64,000 bases of DNA, from the NCBI GenBank assembly GCA_044866775.1, contig JBIOUG010000082.1, forward strand, positions 1 to 64,000, read 5' to 3'. The notes under the pieces were generated by a model that saw only the letters and a program-made list of their open reading frames with translations, was not told where the DNA came from and ran no database searches. Positions within the stretch are counted from its first letter, which is position 1, and every line of letters begins with the position of its first letter. The position numbers and the translations under genes are program-made. The DNA comes from DASUNQ01 sp044866775. GTDB taxonomy: Bacteria; Acidobacteriota; Thermoanaerobaculia; Multivoradales; UBA5704. Shown here one piece after another: positions 15,967-24,574 of this stretch.

Positions 15967-18771
15967 TCACGGACAAGTCGCGAACGCCGACGTGTCCTGG
16001 AGCGGCTGGAAGGGGACTCCCCGCCGACTCCGATAAATGCGCTCGAGGCCGCTGCGGGTATCGGTGACGTGCAGCTCGCTGCGGACATCGGTCAGCCCGG
16101 TGGCGAACACCCAGAAGCGGGCGGTGGTGGTGCAGGCGTTGAGCACCTTGACCACCATCTCGACGTTGGCCGGCGAGAAGAACCAGAAGTACCCGGTATC
16201 CGTGGTGATCGGCACCGCATGTCCGGCCCCGGTGGCACGATCCGTCGTCCAGAGGGTCTCGACGCGGAAGCGCCCGCTCGAGAGGCAGAGCGCGTGCTCG
16301 CTGGGGGTGCAGGAGTCGACCGGAGGAGGAGGCGGCGGCGGCGGCGGAGGAGGAGGAGGGGGTTCGCCCGGAACGCAGGGCTCACTCGGCCCCACCGCGG
16401 CGAGATCGCGCTGCAGCAGCACGGAAATCCTGGGCACGAACTGCGGGATGCCGGTCTCGGTGGCGCCGTCGCTCACCAACAGGTCGAGCTTGCGGTCGCC
16501 GTTGAAGTCGCCGGCCGCCAGTTGCCCCGCCCGGAGTGAGGCGGGGAACTCCGCCAGCCCCCAGACGGTGACCACCTCGCGCACACCGCCCGCCCCGTTA
16601 CCCAAGCCGAGATGGACCTTCGCTCCGGGCAGGCCAAGGCCCGGGTATGCGCCCGCTGAAGCGATGTCCGCTCTGCCGTCGCCGTCGAAGTCCGCCACCT
16701 GCAGCGCCGCCTGGTCGCGCTCGGAGACCGGGTAGCGGTCCTTGAGCGTGAACCCGCCCTTGCCGTCGCCGAGCAAGAGGTCGATCCAGCAGCGGGTGAC
16801 GGGGTCCGGCTGATCGACCGGGTTGCTATCGGTGATGGCGAGGTCCAGGTTGCCGTCGCGGTTGAGGTCTCCTGCCGCGATTCCATCGATGTGCCGGCTG
16901 TTGGCGCCGAGCGGCACCGTCCCCGAAGTGAACCTTCCTGTGCCGTCGCCTTGCAGGAGCTGCAGGAAAGGGGGGCTGTCGGGGCCCCCGGTGACGCCGA
17001 TCGTCAGCAGGTCGATCGCCGAGGTCCCCGCGAATTGCCCGAGCAGCACCTCGCCGCCAAAGAAGGGCGGGTATCCGGTCGAGCCGGCCGGCGGCGGAGG
17101 CAGGTCGGTCTGCACGACCTGGAAGGTGCCATCGCCGCTGCCGAGTAGCGCGATGGCGGCGACGGCGTCTTTCCGGCGCACGAGGCAGGCGATGTCGGCC
17201 AAGGCGTCGCCGTTGAGATCGGCCGTCCCGAGGTCGTTGGCGAGGAGCCCTTCGGGGCGTGGGGCGACGAGGGTCTGAGGCGGCCCGAACCCGCCGCGGC
17301 CGTCGCCGAAGTAGATCCGGACCTCGCCGGTGGTGGCGCTGGCGACCGCGATGTCGAGGTGGTCGTCGACGCTGCGGTTGAACTGGTCCGAGACGACGCT
17401 GGCGTTGCCGGGGAACACGTCGACCTGGACCGGAGGCGAGAAGGCGCCGGTACCGTGGCCGCTGGAAAAGGTGACGATGTCGCCAGGGGGAAAGAAGCCC
17501 CATTGCACGCCGACGAAGTCGAGGGCGCCGTCGTGATCGAAGTCGCCGAGGGCGAAGTCGCGGGGTGTCAGGCCGAGCGGCCAGAGGCGGTTCCGCACCT
17601 CGAAGGTCTGCTGATTGAGCAGCACGTCGACGCCGTCGCGCGTCGCGCCCGCCGCCACCTGCACCGGCTCGAAGCACGCCGGCGCGTCGAGCCTCGGGTC
17701 GCTGCTCTCGCGTGCCCCGCTCCAGGACTCGGGCGGCCCGGGGAGGGTCCTCGGGATGTCGAATGGTCCTACCCGGTTGGCGCCGGAGAGGAAGGCATCG
17801 ATCTCCTCGACGTCGATGCGGTAGCGCGCTTCGGGGTGGAGCCCGCAGATCGTGTAGCTGCCAGGCGCGTTCTGCGTCGCGCCCGAGACCCAGGAGAGCG
17901 CGTCTGCCGGATCGTCGAGGTTGCGGGCGACGACGTTGGCGCCGTTGAACGGCAGGCCGGCGCTGGTCAGGACGCGGCCGCCGACGCAGCCGGTTCCCTC
18001 CAAGAAGCCGGGAGCAGGATAGAGCCGCGACATCGCCACCGCGTCGTCCCGCGCGGGAGTGACACCGCGCTCGACGAAGGGAAACATGATCTCGACCGGA
18101 GACGTCCGGCCGACCTTGCCTTCCTCGGGCGGAAACAGGAGTCCGTGTACCTGGGTGTGGCCAAGCCCACTGAGGTGGCCGATTGCGTGAACGGCGCTGA
18201 CTGCAAATGCGGAGCTCTGGAATTCGGAGAAAGTCGGTACTCTGTTGAGCGAGCTGCCGTTGAGGAAGATGAATCCTTCGATCAGCTTCGCTCCCGCGGG
18301 CACCTCGTGGGCGATGTCGACCGGCTGCCCCCCGGCGGACATCCAGGTGGGAGACGCGAAGCTGGCAATCCGGGTCAGCCCGCCGAAGAGCGCCTCGAAG
18401 ACCTCGCCATCGGCGTCGAAGACGACGACGGTCTTCCCCAGCGGCGCCGTGGCGCCGCCGAGGGGGCCGAGGTAAGGGCCGAAGTTGGTCGCGTCGACGT
18501 CGACGTCCAGGGTCCCGGCCGGCCCGTACTGGAGCGCCGACGTCGGGATCACCTGCCACCGCGCGAAGAGAATATCGATGAACGCCCGCGCTTCCTCCGC
18601 GGGAATGCCGCCGAGGCCCCCGCGGTCGAACGTGTACTGCAACGGCGCCTCCGGGTCCCAGCCGACCGGGGCGCCGCCGTCGAACACCAGGTACCCGCCC
18701 GCGCCCGCCGATCGCGGGCAGACGAGGAGCATGACCGCGAGCGCGCCGGCCCGCAGGATGGACCCGGTCAT
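15967..18771 (-). CDS. Secreted FG-GAP repeat protein with inactivated matrixin-like domain
   Basis: This 934-residue exported protein begins with a signal peptide (residues 1-24). Residues about 25-250 resemble matrixin/M10 metallopeptidases, with 'VHAIGHLSGLGHTQVHG' at 194-210. The three zinc His (195, 199, 205) are present, but the catalytic Glu of HExxH is Ala196 (codon GCA). A carboxypeptidase-regulatory-like domain follows (about 255-380), then FG-GAP/VCBS repeats such as 'LGDFDHDGALDFVG' and 'VADFDGDGRADIASAG', then a polyproline linker. The C-terminal domain of about 120 residues ('DTGYFWFFSPANVEMVVKVL') ends 'AFATCP'. It probably binds zinc and a surface ligand without proteolysis. 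A shortened paralogue lies at 33078-34751. The upstream secreted protein gene ends 13 bases before it. Confidence 0.85.
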   Translation of the reverse strand: MTGSILRAGALAVMLLVCPRSAGAGGYLVFDGGAPVGWDPEAPLQYTFDRGGLGGIPAEEARAFIDILFARWQVIPTSALQYGPAGTLDVDVDATNFGPYLGPLGGATAPLGKTVVVFDADGEVFEALFGGLTRIASFASPTWMSAGGQPVDIAHEVPAGAKLIEGFIFLNGSSLNRVPTFSEFQSSAFAVSAVHAIGHLSGLGHTQVHGLLFPPEEGKVGRTSPVEIMFPFVERGVTPARDDAVAMSRLYPAPGFLEGTGCVGGRVLTSAGLPFNGANVVARNLDDPADALSWVSGATQNAPGSYTICGLHPEARYRIDVEEIDAFLSGANRVGPFDIPRTLPGPPESWSGARESSDPRLDAPACFEPVQVAAGATRDGVDVLLNQQTFEVRNRLWPLGLTPRDFALGDFDHDGALDFVGVQWGFFPPGDIVTFSSGHGTGAFSPPVQVDVFPGNASVVSDQFNRSVDDHLDIAVASATTGEVRIYFGDGRGGFGPPQTLVAPRPEGLLANDLGTADLNGDALADIACLVRRKDAVAAIALLGSGDGTFQVVQTDLPPPPAGSTGYPPFFGGEVLLGQFAGTSAIDLLTIGVTGGPDSPPFLQLLQGDGTGRFTSGTVPLGANSRHIDGIAAGDLNRDGNLDLAITDSNPVDQPDPVTRCWIDLLLGDGKGGFTLKDRYPVSERDQAALQVADFDGDGRADIASAGAYPGLGLPGAKVHLGLGNGAGGVREVVTVWGLAEFPASLRAGQLAAGDFNGDRKLDLLVSDGATETGIPQFVPRISVLLQRDLAAVGPSEPCVPGEPPPPPPPPPPPPPPVDSCTPSEHALCLSSGRFRVETLWTTDRATGAGHAVPITTDTGYFWFFSPANVEMVVKVLNACTTTARFWVFATGLTDVRSELHVTDTRSGLERIYRSRRGVPFQPLQDTSAFATCP
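16322..16362 (-). repeat. Triplet repeat coding polyproline linker
   Basis: A run of gga/ggc triplets on the plus strand encodes about 14 consecutive prolines in the FG-GAP protein. It joins the propeller to the C-terminal domain. Such triplet tracts change length easily, and the paralogue at 33078 lacks it. Confidence 0.8.
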
Positions 18772-18784
18772 CGCGAGCCCCTGG

Positions 18785-19390
18785 TCATCGCTGCGCTCCC
18801 CCGTGCAACAGTGCCCGCAGCGCTTCCAGCGTGGTGACCTCGGGCTCCGGGGAGTGACGAGCCGCGGAGTCCGCCGCCGGCGCCGCCTCGCGCGCGGTCA
18901 CGAAATGGCCGGCGGCGAGTGGGCGCAGCAGCGGTTCCTCCACTGCGAAGGCCGCCTCACCCGCCCCCGCCGGTGAGGTGAGGCCGGCGCGGCCTGCGGG
19001 GAGCAGGAAAAGCACGTACTCCTCGCCCGGCCGATAGACGGGGAGGCCCACGAGCTGTCCGAGGTCGAGCGGCCCGCCCTCGGGAGTCCCGACCTGGCGG
19101 AAGCGCAGGCGCGGGCCGGGTTGCCCCTTGAACGTCTCGCGCACCTCGAAGGTGTACTCCGTGGCGGCGAGGCGCGCGCCGGCCACCTCGACGGTCACCA
19201 CCTCGGCGCTCAGGCAATGGCCGCGCACGACGTGAGCGGCATCCCGGGCGAAGGCGACCAGACGATCGGGGTCCGCCGCAGCCGAGGAGGCTCCGGAGGC
19301 CGAAGGGCAGGTCAGCGCGCAGAGGGCGACCGTCAGGCCTGTGAAGGTCGCGACGCGCCGCCGGTCGATCCGGCAAGGGGCTGCGATCAT
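18785..19390 (-). CDS. Secreted protein of unknown function (201 aa), operon partner of the FG-GAP protein
   Basis: A signal sequence (about residues 12-33) precedes a compact beta-rich domain with 'ATEYTFEVRETFKGQPG' and 'LPVYRPGEEYVLFLLP', and a low-complexity tail. The start ATG 19390 has a strong ribosome-binding site (AAAGGAGG, 9 bases upstream). Only 13 bases separate its stop from the matrixin-like gene, so the two are probably one transcript. In other genomes I associate such beta proteins with matrixin-type neighbours, but I cannot name a family. Confidence 0.7.
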   Translation of the reverse strand: MIAAPCRIDRRRVATFTGLTVALCALTCPSASGASSAAADPDRLVAFARDAAHVVRGHCLSAEVVTVEVAGARLAATEYTFEVRETFKGQPGPRLRFRQVGTPEGGPLDLGQLVGLPVYRPGEEYVLFLLPAGRAGLTSPAGAGEAAFAVEEPLLRPLAAGHFVTAREAAPAADSAARHSPEPEVTTLEALRALLHGGAQR

Positions 19391-19573
19391 GGGCCGGAAC
19401 CTCCTTTTAGGAGAAAAGCATGATCAGTTTATGCCGAATCACCATAGAGTCAAGAGACGCCAAGACCTGATGGCGCGCTGGCGCCTCCGGCCCGCACCAG
19501 TGCCTTTGTAGCCGCGCAAAGCCTTCCGTCTCGTGGCAACGGAGCCGCGAGCCACTCTTCCGGAGACTCACGC

Positions 19574-22141
19574 ATGAGAGGCGATGGAGTCGTCCGCCCC
19601 TGGCGGACCTTTTTGCTTTTGGCGGCCGGCGCGTTCATGGCCGCCGCGTTCACTACGGCGGCTGCGGCGCAGCCGGTCGATCGCGGCAAGGGAGTGGACC
19701 CGCGGGTCGATTACGAGTCGTTCAAGCAGTTGGGGCCCTGGGACGACCGCAACTATCGGGTCACCCTGGAAGACCTCGCCTTCCTGGCGCCGAACGAGCA
19801 CGAGCTCAAGGACCCGATCCCGGTCTTCTTCCGCATCGAGCTGCGGAAGTCCAACCCCGGCATGCCGCGGACCGGCCCGGCGCAGTACCCGCGGAGCGCG
19901 CTCCAGATCTTCGAGCTGCGGTACGGCGGCTACCTGATCGGCGCCCAGCTCTATCGCAGCGTCGTCTTCCGCAACGGCCGCTTCGAGGTGGTCCAGGAGC
20001 GGGGGATATCGCAGCAGGAGTTCGTCGAGCGGGCGCTCTCCTCGGACGTGCGCGTCAGCTCGCCGACCGGCGGCGCCGAGTCGGCGGTCAAGATCCATCC
20101 GACCGACGTCAACAAGGTGGTCGCCGGCTCGAATGGGCCGGGGTCGGGGCAGATCATGTGGTACTCGACCAACGGCGGCTCCTCCTGGACCCAGGCCGCC
20201 GCGCTGCCGCAGGGGAGCACCTGCTGCGACCCGACGGTCGACTGGTCCTCGAACGGCCAGTACGCCTACACCTCGACGCTCGGCGGCTGCACCTCGCTGT
20301 GCAACGTCTGGGTCTACCGCTCCGCCGACGGCGGCGCCACCTGGAACGATCTCGCGACGATCACCCCCGGCGACGGCCGGCGCGAGGTCACCTCGGCGTC
20401 GACCAGCGACAAGCAGTACATCCACGTCGACAAGTTCGCGACCTCCCCTCTCCGCGACAACGTCTACCAGTGCTGGCACGACAACAACACTCTGAAGTTC
20501 TCGCGCTCGACCGACTTCGCCCACACCTGGAGCGCGCCGCTGACGATGTCGAGCGGCACCAGCCAGTCGGGCATCGGCTGCGATCTGGCGACCGACAAGA
20601 GCGGCAACGTCTTCTACTTCTGGCCGGCGACCAACGGCAAGACGATCCTGTCGCGCAAGTCGACCAACGGCGGCACGAGCTTCAACGCGGTCGTCACCGT
20701 CTCGACCACCCAGGACGGCTATGACTTCGCGATCCCGGCGATGGAGACGCGCCGCGCCTTCATCTACGCCTCGGCCGACGCCGACCTCTCGAGCGGCGCC
20801 TTCGCCAACTCGGTCTACGTCGCCTGGACGGACACCACCGCGCCCGAGTCGGGAACGCCGGCCAACAACCACGGGCGCATCCGGGTCGCCTACTCGCGCG
20901 ACGGCGGGGCCACCTGGACGGTCCGCACGCCGCACGAGACCGCCGACGCGAGCACCGTCGACCGCTTCCACCCGTGGCTCGGGGTCGGGCCGGACGGCAA
21001 GGTCTACGTGGCCTTCTACGACACCCGCAGGAGCCCGACGCGGGTGGGTGTGGACATCTTCTACTCCGTCTCGTCCGACGGCGGCGACACCTGGCCGACG
21101 CCGACGCGGCTGACCAGCGTGCTGTCGCCGCAGATCGACACCGGCTTCGAGTGGGGCGACTACAACGGCCTCGACGTCGTCGGCAGCCAGCTCATCTCGA
21201 TCTTCACCGACAACCGCAACGAGGGCGGCGGCAGCACCGACTCGGTCGACGTCTACGCCGCCGGCGTCCAGATCGGCGGCGGCCCCGGCAACACGGCGCC
21301 GGTGGTCACCATCACCGCACCGGCCAACGGCACGTCGGTCGCGCAGGGCACGTCGGTGACCTTCAGCGGCACGGCCAACGACGCCGAGGACGGCGCCATC
21401 GCCGCCAGCCTCACCTGGACCTCGAGCATCAACGGCATCTTCGGCAGCGGCGCCTCCTTCAGCAGCTCGTCGCTCGCGGTCGGGACCCACACCATCACCG
21501 CCGCGGTGACCGACAGCGGCGGCCTCCCCGGCTCGGCCGCGATCACCTTGACCGTGACCAGCGGCTCGACCACGGTGACCTTCTACTCGGTGGCGTCGCA
21601 GGACGGACGGATCTGGGAGTCGGGCGAGACCGGCAACGTCGGCGGCGGCGGCAACTCGACCGACAACCTGACCACCGCCCTGCGCATCGGCGACACCAAT
21701 GCCGACGAGCAGTACAAGAGCATCATCTCCTTCGACTCCTCGTCGCTCCCGGACGGCGCGACGATCCAGTCGGCCACCGTGCGCCTGGTGCGCGGCACGA
21801 TCTCCGGCGGCAATCCCTACACCTCGCACGGCCCGTGCGTCGCCGACATCGTGACCGGCGGCTTCGGCGGCTCGACCGCCTTCGCCTTCTCCGACTGGCA
21901 GGCGGCGGCGACGGCGACCAACGTCGCGACGCTGTCGAACCCGACCGTCAACGGCGCGGCTTCGACCGGCGGCCTCTCCGCGGCCGGCCTCGCCGCGATC
22001 AACAAGACCGGAACGACCCAGCTCCGCGTCTACTGCACGCTCGGCGACGACGACGACCTGCTGTTCGACTACATCGGCTTCTACCCGGGCGAGACGGCCA
22101 CACAGGCCAACCGGCCGCAGCTCACCGTGACCTACCAGTAG
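19574..22141 (+). CDS. Secreted sialidase-like beta-propeller with Ig-like and CBM96/DNRLRE-like domains
   Basis: The 855-residue protein has a signal peptide ending near AAAAQPV. Residues about 150-560 hold repeated Asp-box-like motifs ('YSTNGGSSWTQ', 'RSADGGATWND', 'STDFAHTWS', 'SRDGGATWT', 'SSDGGDTWP'), which form a six-bladed sialidase/BNR propeller. Residues about 570-655 form an Ig-like cadherin/PKD-type domain ('PVVTITAPANGTSV'). The final 200 residues match a DNRLRE/CBM96-type carbohydrate-binding fold ('SFDSSSLPDGATIQSATVRL'). Sialidase catalytic Arg residues are not obvious, so binding of glycans or proteins is likelier than hydrolysis. The start is ATG 19574 before an RPW-hydrophobic signal. 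A strong hairpin follows the stop. Confidence 0.85.
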   Translation: MRGDGVVRPWRTFLLLAAGAFMAAAFTTAAAAQPVDRGKGVDPRVDYESFKQLGPWDDRNYRVTLEDLAFLAPNEHELKDPIPVFFRIELRKSNPGMPRTGPAQYPRSALQIFELRYGGYLIGAQLYRSVVFRNGRFEVVQERGISQQEFVERALSSDVRVSSPTGGAESAVKIHPTDVNKVVAGSNGPGSGQIMWYSTNGGSSWTQAAALPQGSTCCDPTVDWSSNGQYAYTSTLGGCTSLCNVWVYRSADGGATWNDLATITPGDGRREVTSASTSDKQYIHVDKFATSPLRDNVYQCWHDNNTLKFSRSTDFAHTWSAPLTMSSGTSQSGIGCDLATDKSGNVFYFWPATNGKTILSRKSTNGGTSFNAVVTVSTTQDGYDFAIPAMETRRAFIYASADADLSSGAFANSVYVAWTDTTAPESGTPANNHGRIRVAYSRDGGATWTVRTPHETADASTVDRFHPWLGVGPDGKVYVAFYDTRRSPTRVGVDIFYSVSSDGGDTWPTPTRLTSVLSPQIDTGFEWGDYNGLDVVGSQLISIFTDNRNEGGGSTDSVDVYAAGVQIGGGPGNTAPVVTITAPANGTSVAQGTSVTFSGTANDAEDGAIAASLTWTSSINGIFGSGASFSSSSLAVGTHTITAAVTDSGGLPGSAAITLTVTSGSTTVTFYSVASQDGRIWESGETGNVGGGGNSTDNLTTALRIGDTNADEQYKSIISFDSSSLPDGATIQSATVRLVRGTISGGNPYTSHGPCVADIVTGGFGGSTAFAFSDWQAAATATNVATLSNPTVNGAASTGGLSAAGLAAINKTGTTQLRVYCTLGDDDDLLFDYIGFYPGETATQANRPQLTVTYQ

Positions 22142-22161
22142 GCCCCGGCTGTCACCCGCCA

Positions 22162-22192
22162 CCGGTGGCCAGGCACTCCGCCTGGCCACCGG
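22162..22192 (+). terminator. Strong hairpin terminator after the propeller gene
   Basis: CCGGTGGCCAGGC (22162-22174) pairs perfectly with 22180-22192 around a 5-base loop, 20 bases past the stop. A pyrimidine stretch with scattered T follows. It is a plausible intrinsic or partly Rho-dependent terminator. Confidence 0.6.
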
Positions 22193-22234
22193 GTCTCCTG
22201 TTCTTTGCGTGCTGCTGCATCCACGTAGCGAGAC

Positions 22235-23246
22235 CTACGACAGCGCTTCAAGGGGATCGGCCCGGCAGGTTTGCTCTTCTCGCCGCCAGAAACTCCTGTG
22301 AATTCGGTGCTTTTCTGCCACGCCTTCAAGGGGAGGGGGCATCTGGGGGTGGGGAGATGCGGAAGCGGTGTCGGGCATGAGGTCGATCTCGACCTCGCCC
22401 TTGCCGGCCGTGATGCGGCCAACGATCGTCTCGACGATCTACGCTTGATCTCGAAAGGCAGGGTCTCCCCATCGGTCGTACAGACTTTGGGCCTCAGAGA
22501 GGGCCTGGGAGCTTGACAGGAGCCGAATGGCGAGGAAGTCGATCTCGCCCTGGAGCCGGGGGATCTCGGCCACAAGCTCTCCCTTCCTGGCCTCCAAGGG
22601 TCGTTGCGCTCCTTGAAGGCCGAGACAGGGTACGTACATCTTCTGGCCGCAGTGGCAGTACATGACCCCGGTGAAGAGGTGGACTGGCTTGCGGCCAGGC
22701 TTCTTCTTTCCGTTCGTGCGTTCCCGAAGCTGCGCGGCGCACTCCTCCCACAGTGCTTCGTCCACGATCGGGGGACATGGGACCAGGACCCATTCGCTCT
22801 CGGGCTTGTAGACCCACGCCTTGTGCTCGCCAAGACTCTTGGAGTAGTTGGCACGGCGGACTCCCTTGGCGGTGGGGTCAAGGAGGAGCCGCTTGACCGA
22901 GGTGTAGTCGAAGCGCTTGCCACCCCGGGTGCGTAGCCACGGTCGTTGAGAAGTCGAGCGACCGTTCTCACGCGCCGGTGCTCCCGGAAGAGCTCGTACA
23001 TGAGCCGGCGGACCGGGGCCTCTTTCTCGTCCGGGATGAGCTTGCCCTCCACCCAGGCGTAGCCGAAGGGGCTGCGCCGCTGATCCGCTTCCCCAGCTTG
23101 GCCCGGATGGGGACCGAGGCGGCGATCCGCTCGGCGATCTCCTCCCGCTCCCACTGCGCCATCGCGGCGACCATGGTGTAGAAGAGGCGGCCGGCGGGGG
23201 TGGAGGGCCTCTTGCCCAGCGGACCGAGGGGCGGCTGACCGCCCAT
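22235..23246 (-). pseudogene. Large serine recombinase, decayed (two frameshifts, one stop, N-terminus lost)
   Basis: Read in order on the minus strand, three frames give one recombinase. Frame 1: 'TPAGRLFYTMVAAMAQWER' and 'EEIAERIAASVPIRAKLGKR'. Frame 2, after a shift near 23080: 'PFGYAWVEGKLIPDEKEA' and 'RTVARLLNDRGY'. Frame 3, after a shift near 22930: 'RGGKRFDYTSVKRLLLDPTA', 'VDEALWEECAAQLRER' and the zinc-ribbon-like 'GVMYCHCGQKMYV'. A TAG then interrupts 'FRDQA' before 'IVETIVGRITAGKGEVEID'. The first 100 or so residues with the catalytic Ser are absent. The break coincides with a TPR gene fragment. It is a dead integrase of a mobile element at the edge of the 23-32 kb island. Confidence 0.85.
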
Positions 23247-23470
23247 GGAGCGCCGCTTTCAGGAGGCCGAGGACCTCCTCGGCCGATCGATCGTGCTCTA
23301 TGCTCTGGCCGGCGAGCGGGACCGCGTGGCCGCTCCGCTCCTCACCCTCTCCGGCCTCTACTACTACCAGGGCAAACTCGGGAAGGCACTCGAAGCCACG
23401 AAGGCCGCGGCGCAGTACACCTCGCCCGAGCGGGATCTTCGCCTCTACCTCTGCGCCCGCCGACGCCGAC
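23245..23470 (+). pseudogene. Fragment of a TPR-containing protein
   Basis: The reading 'FQEAEDLLGRSIVLYALAGE' followed by 'LGKALEATKAAAQYTSPERD' and 'LRLYLCAR' has the helix-pair pattern of TPR regions in regulators common in this bacterial group. It begins abruptly at the recombinase remnant and loses sense after about residue 75, so both ends are missing. It marks a recombination junction. Confidence 0.65.
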
Positions 23471-23542
23471 AACTCGATGATAGTATCCGGTCGCGTGCTG
23501 GACGGACGGCCCGCGGCACGCGAGCGGAGGCGGGCGCGGCCC

Positions 23543-24574
23543 ATGATGACGATGAACGTCGACGTCCATCCTCTCGCGGATGGCGCCGCGCTGCAGGAGT
23601 GGCAGCGCGCCGCGCAGTCGGCGCGCGCGCCCATCTTCTATTCCTCATCCTTTCTCGCGTCGGCGGCAACGTCGCCGCTCTTGCCGTGCGACTCGCCGTC
23701 GCTCGTCCTTTTGCGCGACGGCGACGCCGTGCTGGCCGGCACCGCGGTGTTTCGACAGCCGCAGATCGATCCGATCTCGCACCTGCGTCCGCTGTACGAC
23801 ACGCTTCCGGGTCTGTGCGCGAGCTCCGGACTGCTCGGCCACTGCTGGCATTGCTACGATAGCCGGATCGTCGGCGCTGACTGCCGTCCCGAGCATGCGC
23901 GGGCGCTCGTTGACGTGCTGCGACGTCTCGCGCGGAGCGCCGCCGTCGATTACGTCGGCTTGGTCAACGTGTCCGATCCGTTCACGCTCGAAGCGATGGC
24001 CGGCGCCGGCGCGTTGCCGATCTACATGGTCGATCGCTACGTGATGGATCTGGCGAACATCAAGAGCTTTGACGACTACGACGCGCTGCTGCACCCGGAT
24101 CAGAAACGGGAGCTGGGGCGACAGTACCGTCGCTATCAGGAATCGACCGCCACGCTCGCGATCGAGTCGACGCCGTTCGACGACCTCGACGAGGTGCTGC
24201 AGCTGCTGCGCCGGACCGCCGCGCGGTACGACGCGGAGTTTTACTATCCCGAGGCGGCGACCAAACAGCTGCTTCTCGATCTCGGTGGCGCGTTGCGGCT
24301 GATTTCGGTCCGCTGCGCTGACGAGCGGGTTGGCGTGATCGTCTGCTTCGTAGATCCGCCGATCCTGCATATCTGGGCGGCCGGAGTCCGCTACGATCGC
24401 ACCGTCTTCAGCCCGTACGCGGTCGGCATCGCCGAGGCGATTCGGTTCGCGATCTCGAGCGGCATGACATGGATCGAAGGCGGCCGGGGCAACGGCAAGG
24501 TGAAGCGCAAGCAGGGTTTCAGTCCCCGGCGGCTGTATGCGTGCCTGCAGCGAGTGGATGCAGGCGATGCATGA
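23543..24574 (+). CDS. FemAB/BioF2-like GNAT-fold acyl- or aminoacyl-transferase (343 aa)
   Basis: The sequence has the tandem-GNAT layout of FemAB-like (peptidoglycan bridge/Acetyltransf_6) proteins. An N-terminal half recognises a donor ('PSLVLLRDGDAVLAGTAVF'). A central 'KRELGRQYRRYQE' helix follows, and the C-terminal core 'WIEGGRGNGKVKRKQGFSPRR' matches the G-x-G/K-x-x-x-GF signature. These enzymes move aminoacyl groups from tRNA, or acyl groups, onto amines. The start ATG 23543 has GGAGG 12 bases upstream; ATG 23552 is an alternative. Its stop overlaps the next ATG (ATGA at 24571). As first gene of the operon it could supply or attach an amino acid to a pathway product. Confidence 0.75.
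   Translation: MMTMNVDVHPLADGAALQEWQRAAQSARAPIFYSSSFLASAATSPLLPCDSPSLVLLRDGDAVLAGTAVFRQPQIDPISHLRPLYDTLPGLCASSGLLGHCWHCYDSRIVGADCRPEHARALVDVLRRLARSAAVDYVGLVNVSDPFTLEAMAGAGALPIYMVDRYVMDLANIKSFDDYDALLHPDQKRELGRQYRRYQESTATLAIESTPFDDLDEVLQLLRRTAARYDAEFYYPEAATKQLLLDLGGALRLISVRCADERVGVIVCFVDPPILHIWAAGVRYDRTVFSPYAVGIAEAIRFAISSGMTWIEGGRGNGKVKRKQGFSPRRLYACLQRVDAGDA

Noticed and set aside
16322..16362. GGA/GGC triplet run as a possible CRISPR or regulatory repeat
   Set aside because: It is in frame and codes a polyproline linker.
19568..22189. Very long minus-strand open frame (873 codons)
   Set aside because: It is the antisense shadow of the sialidase-like gene; its sequence is low-complexity Arg/Gly/Val with no domain, while the plus strand has clear Asp-box repeats.
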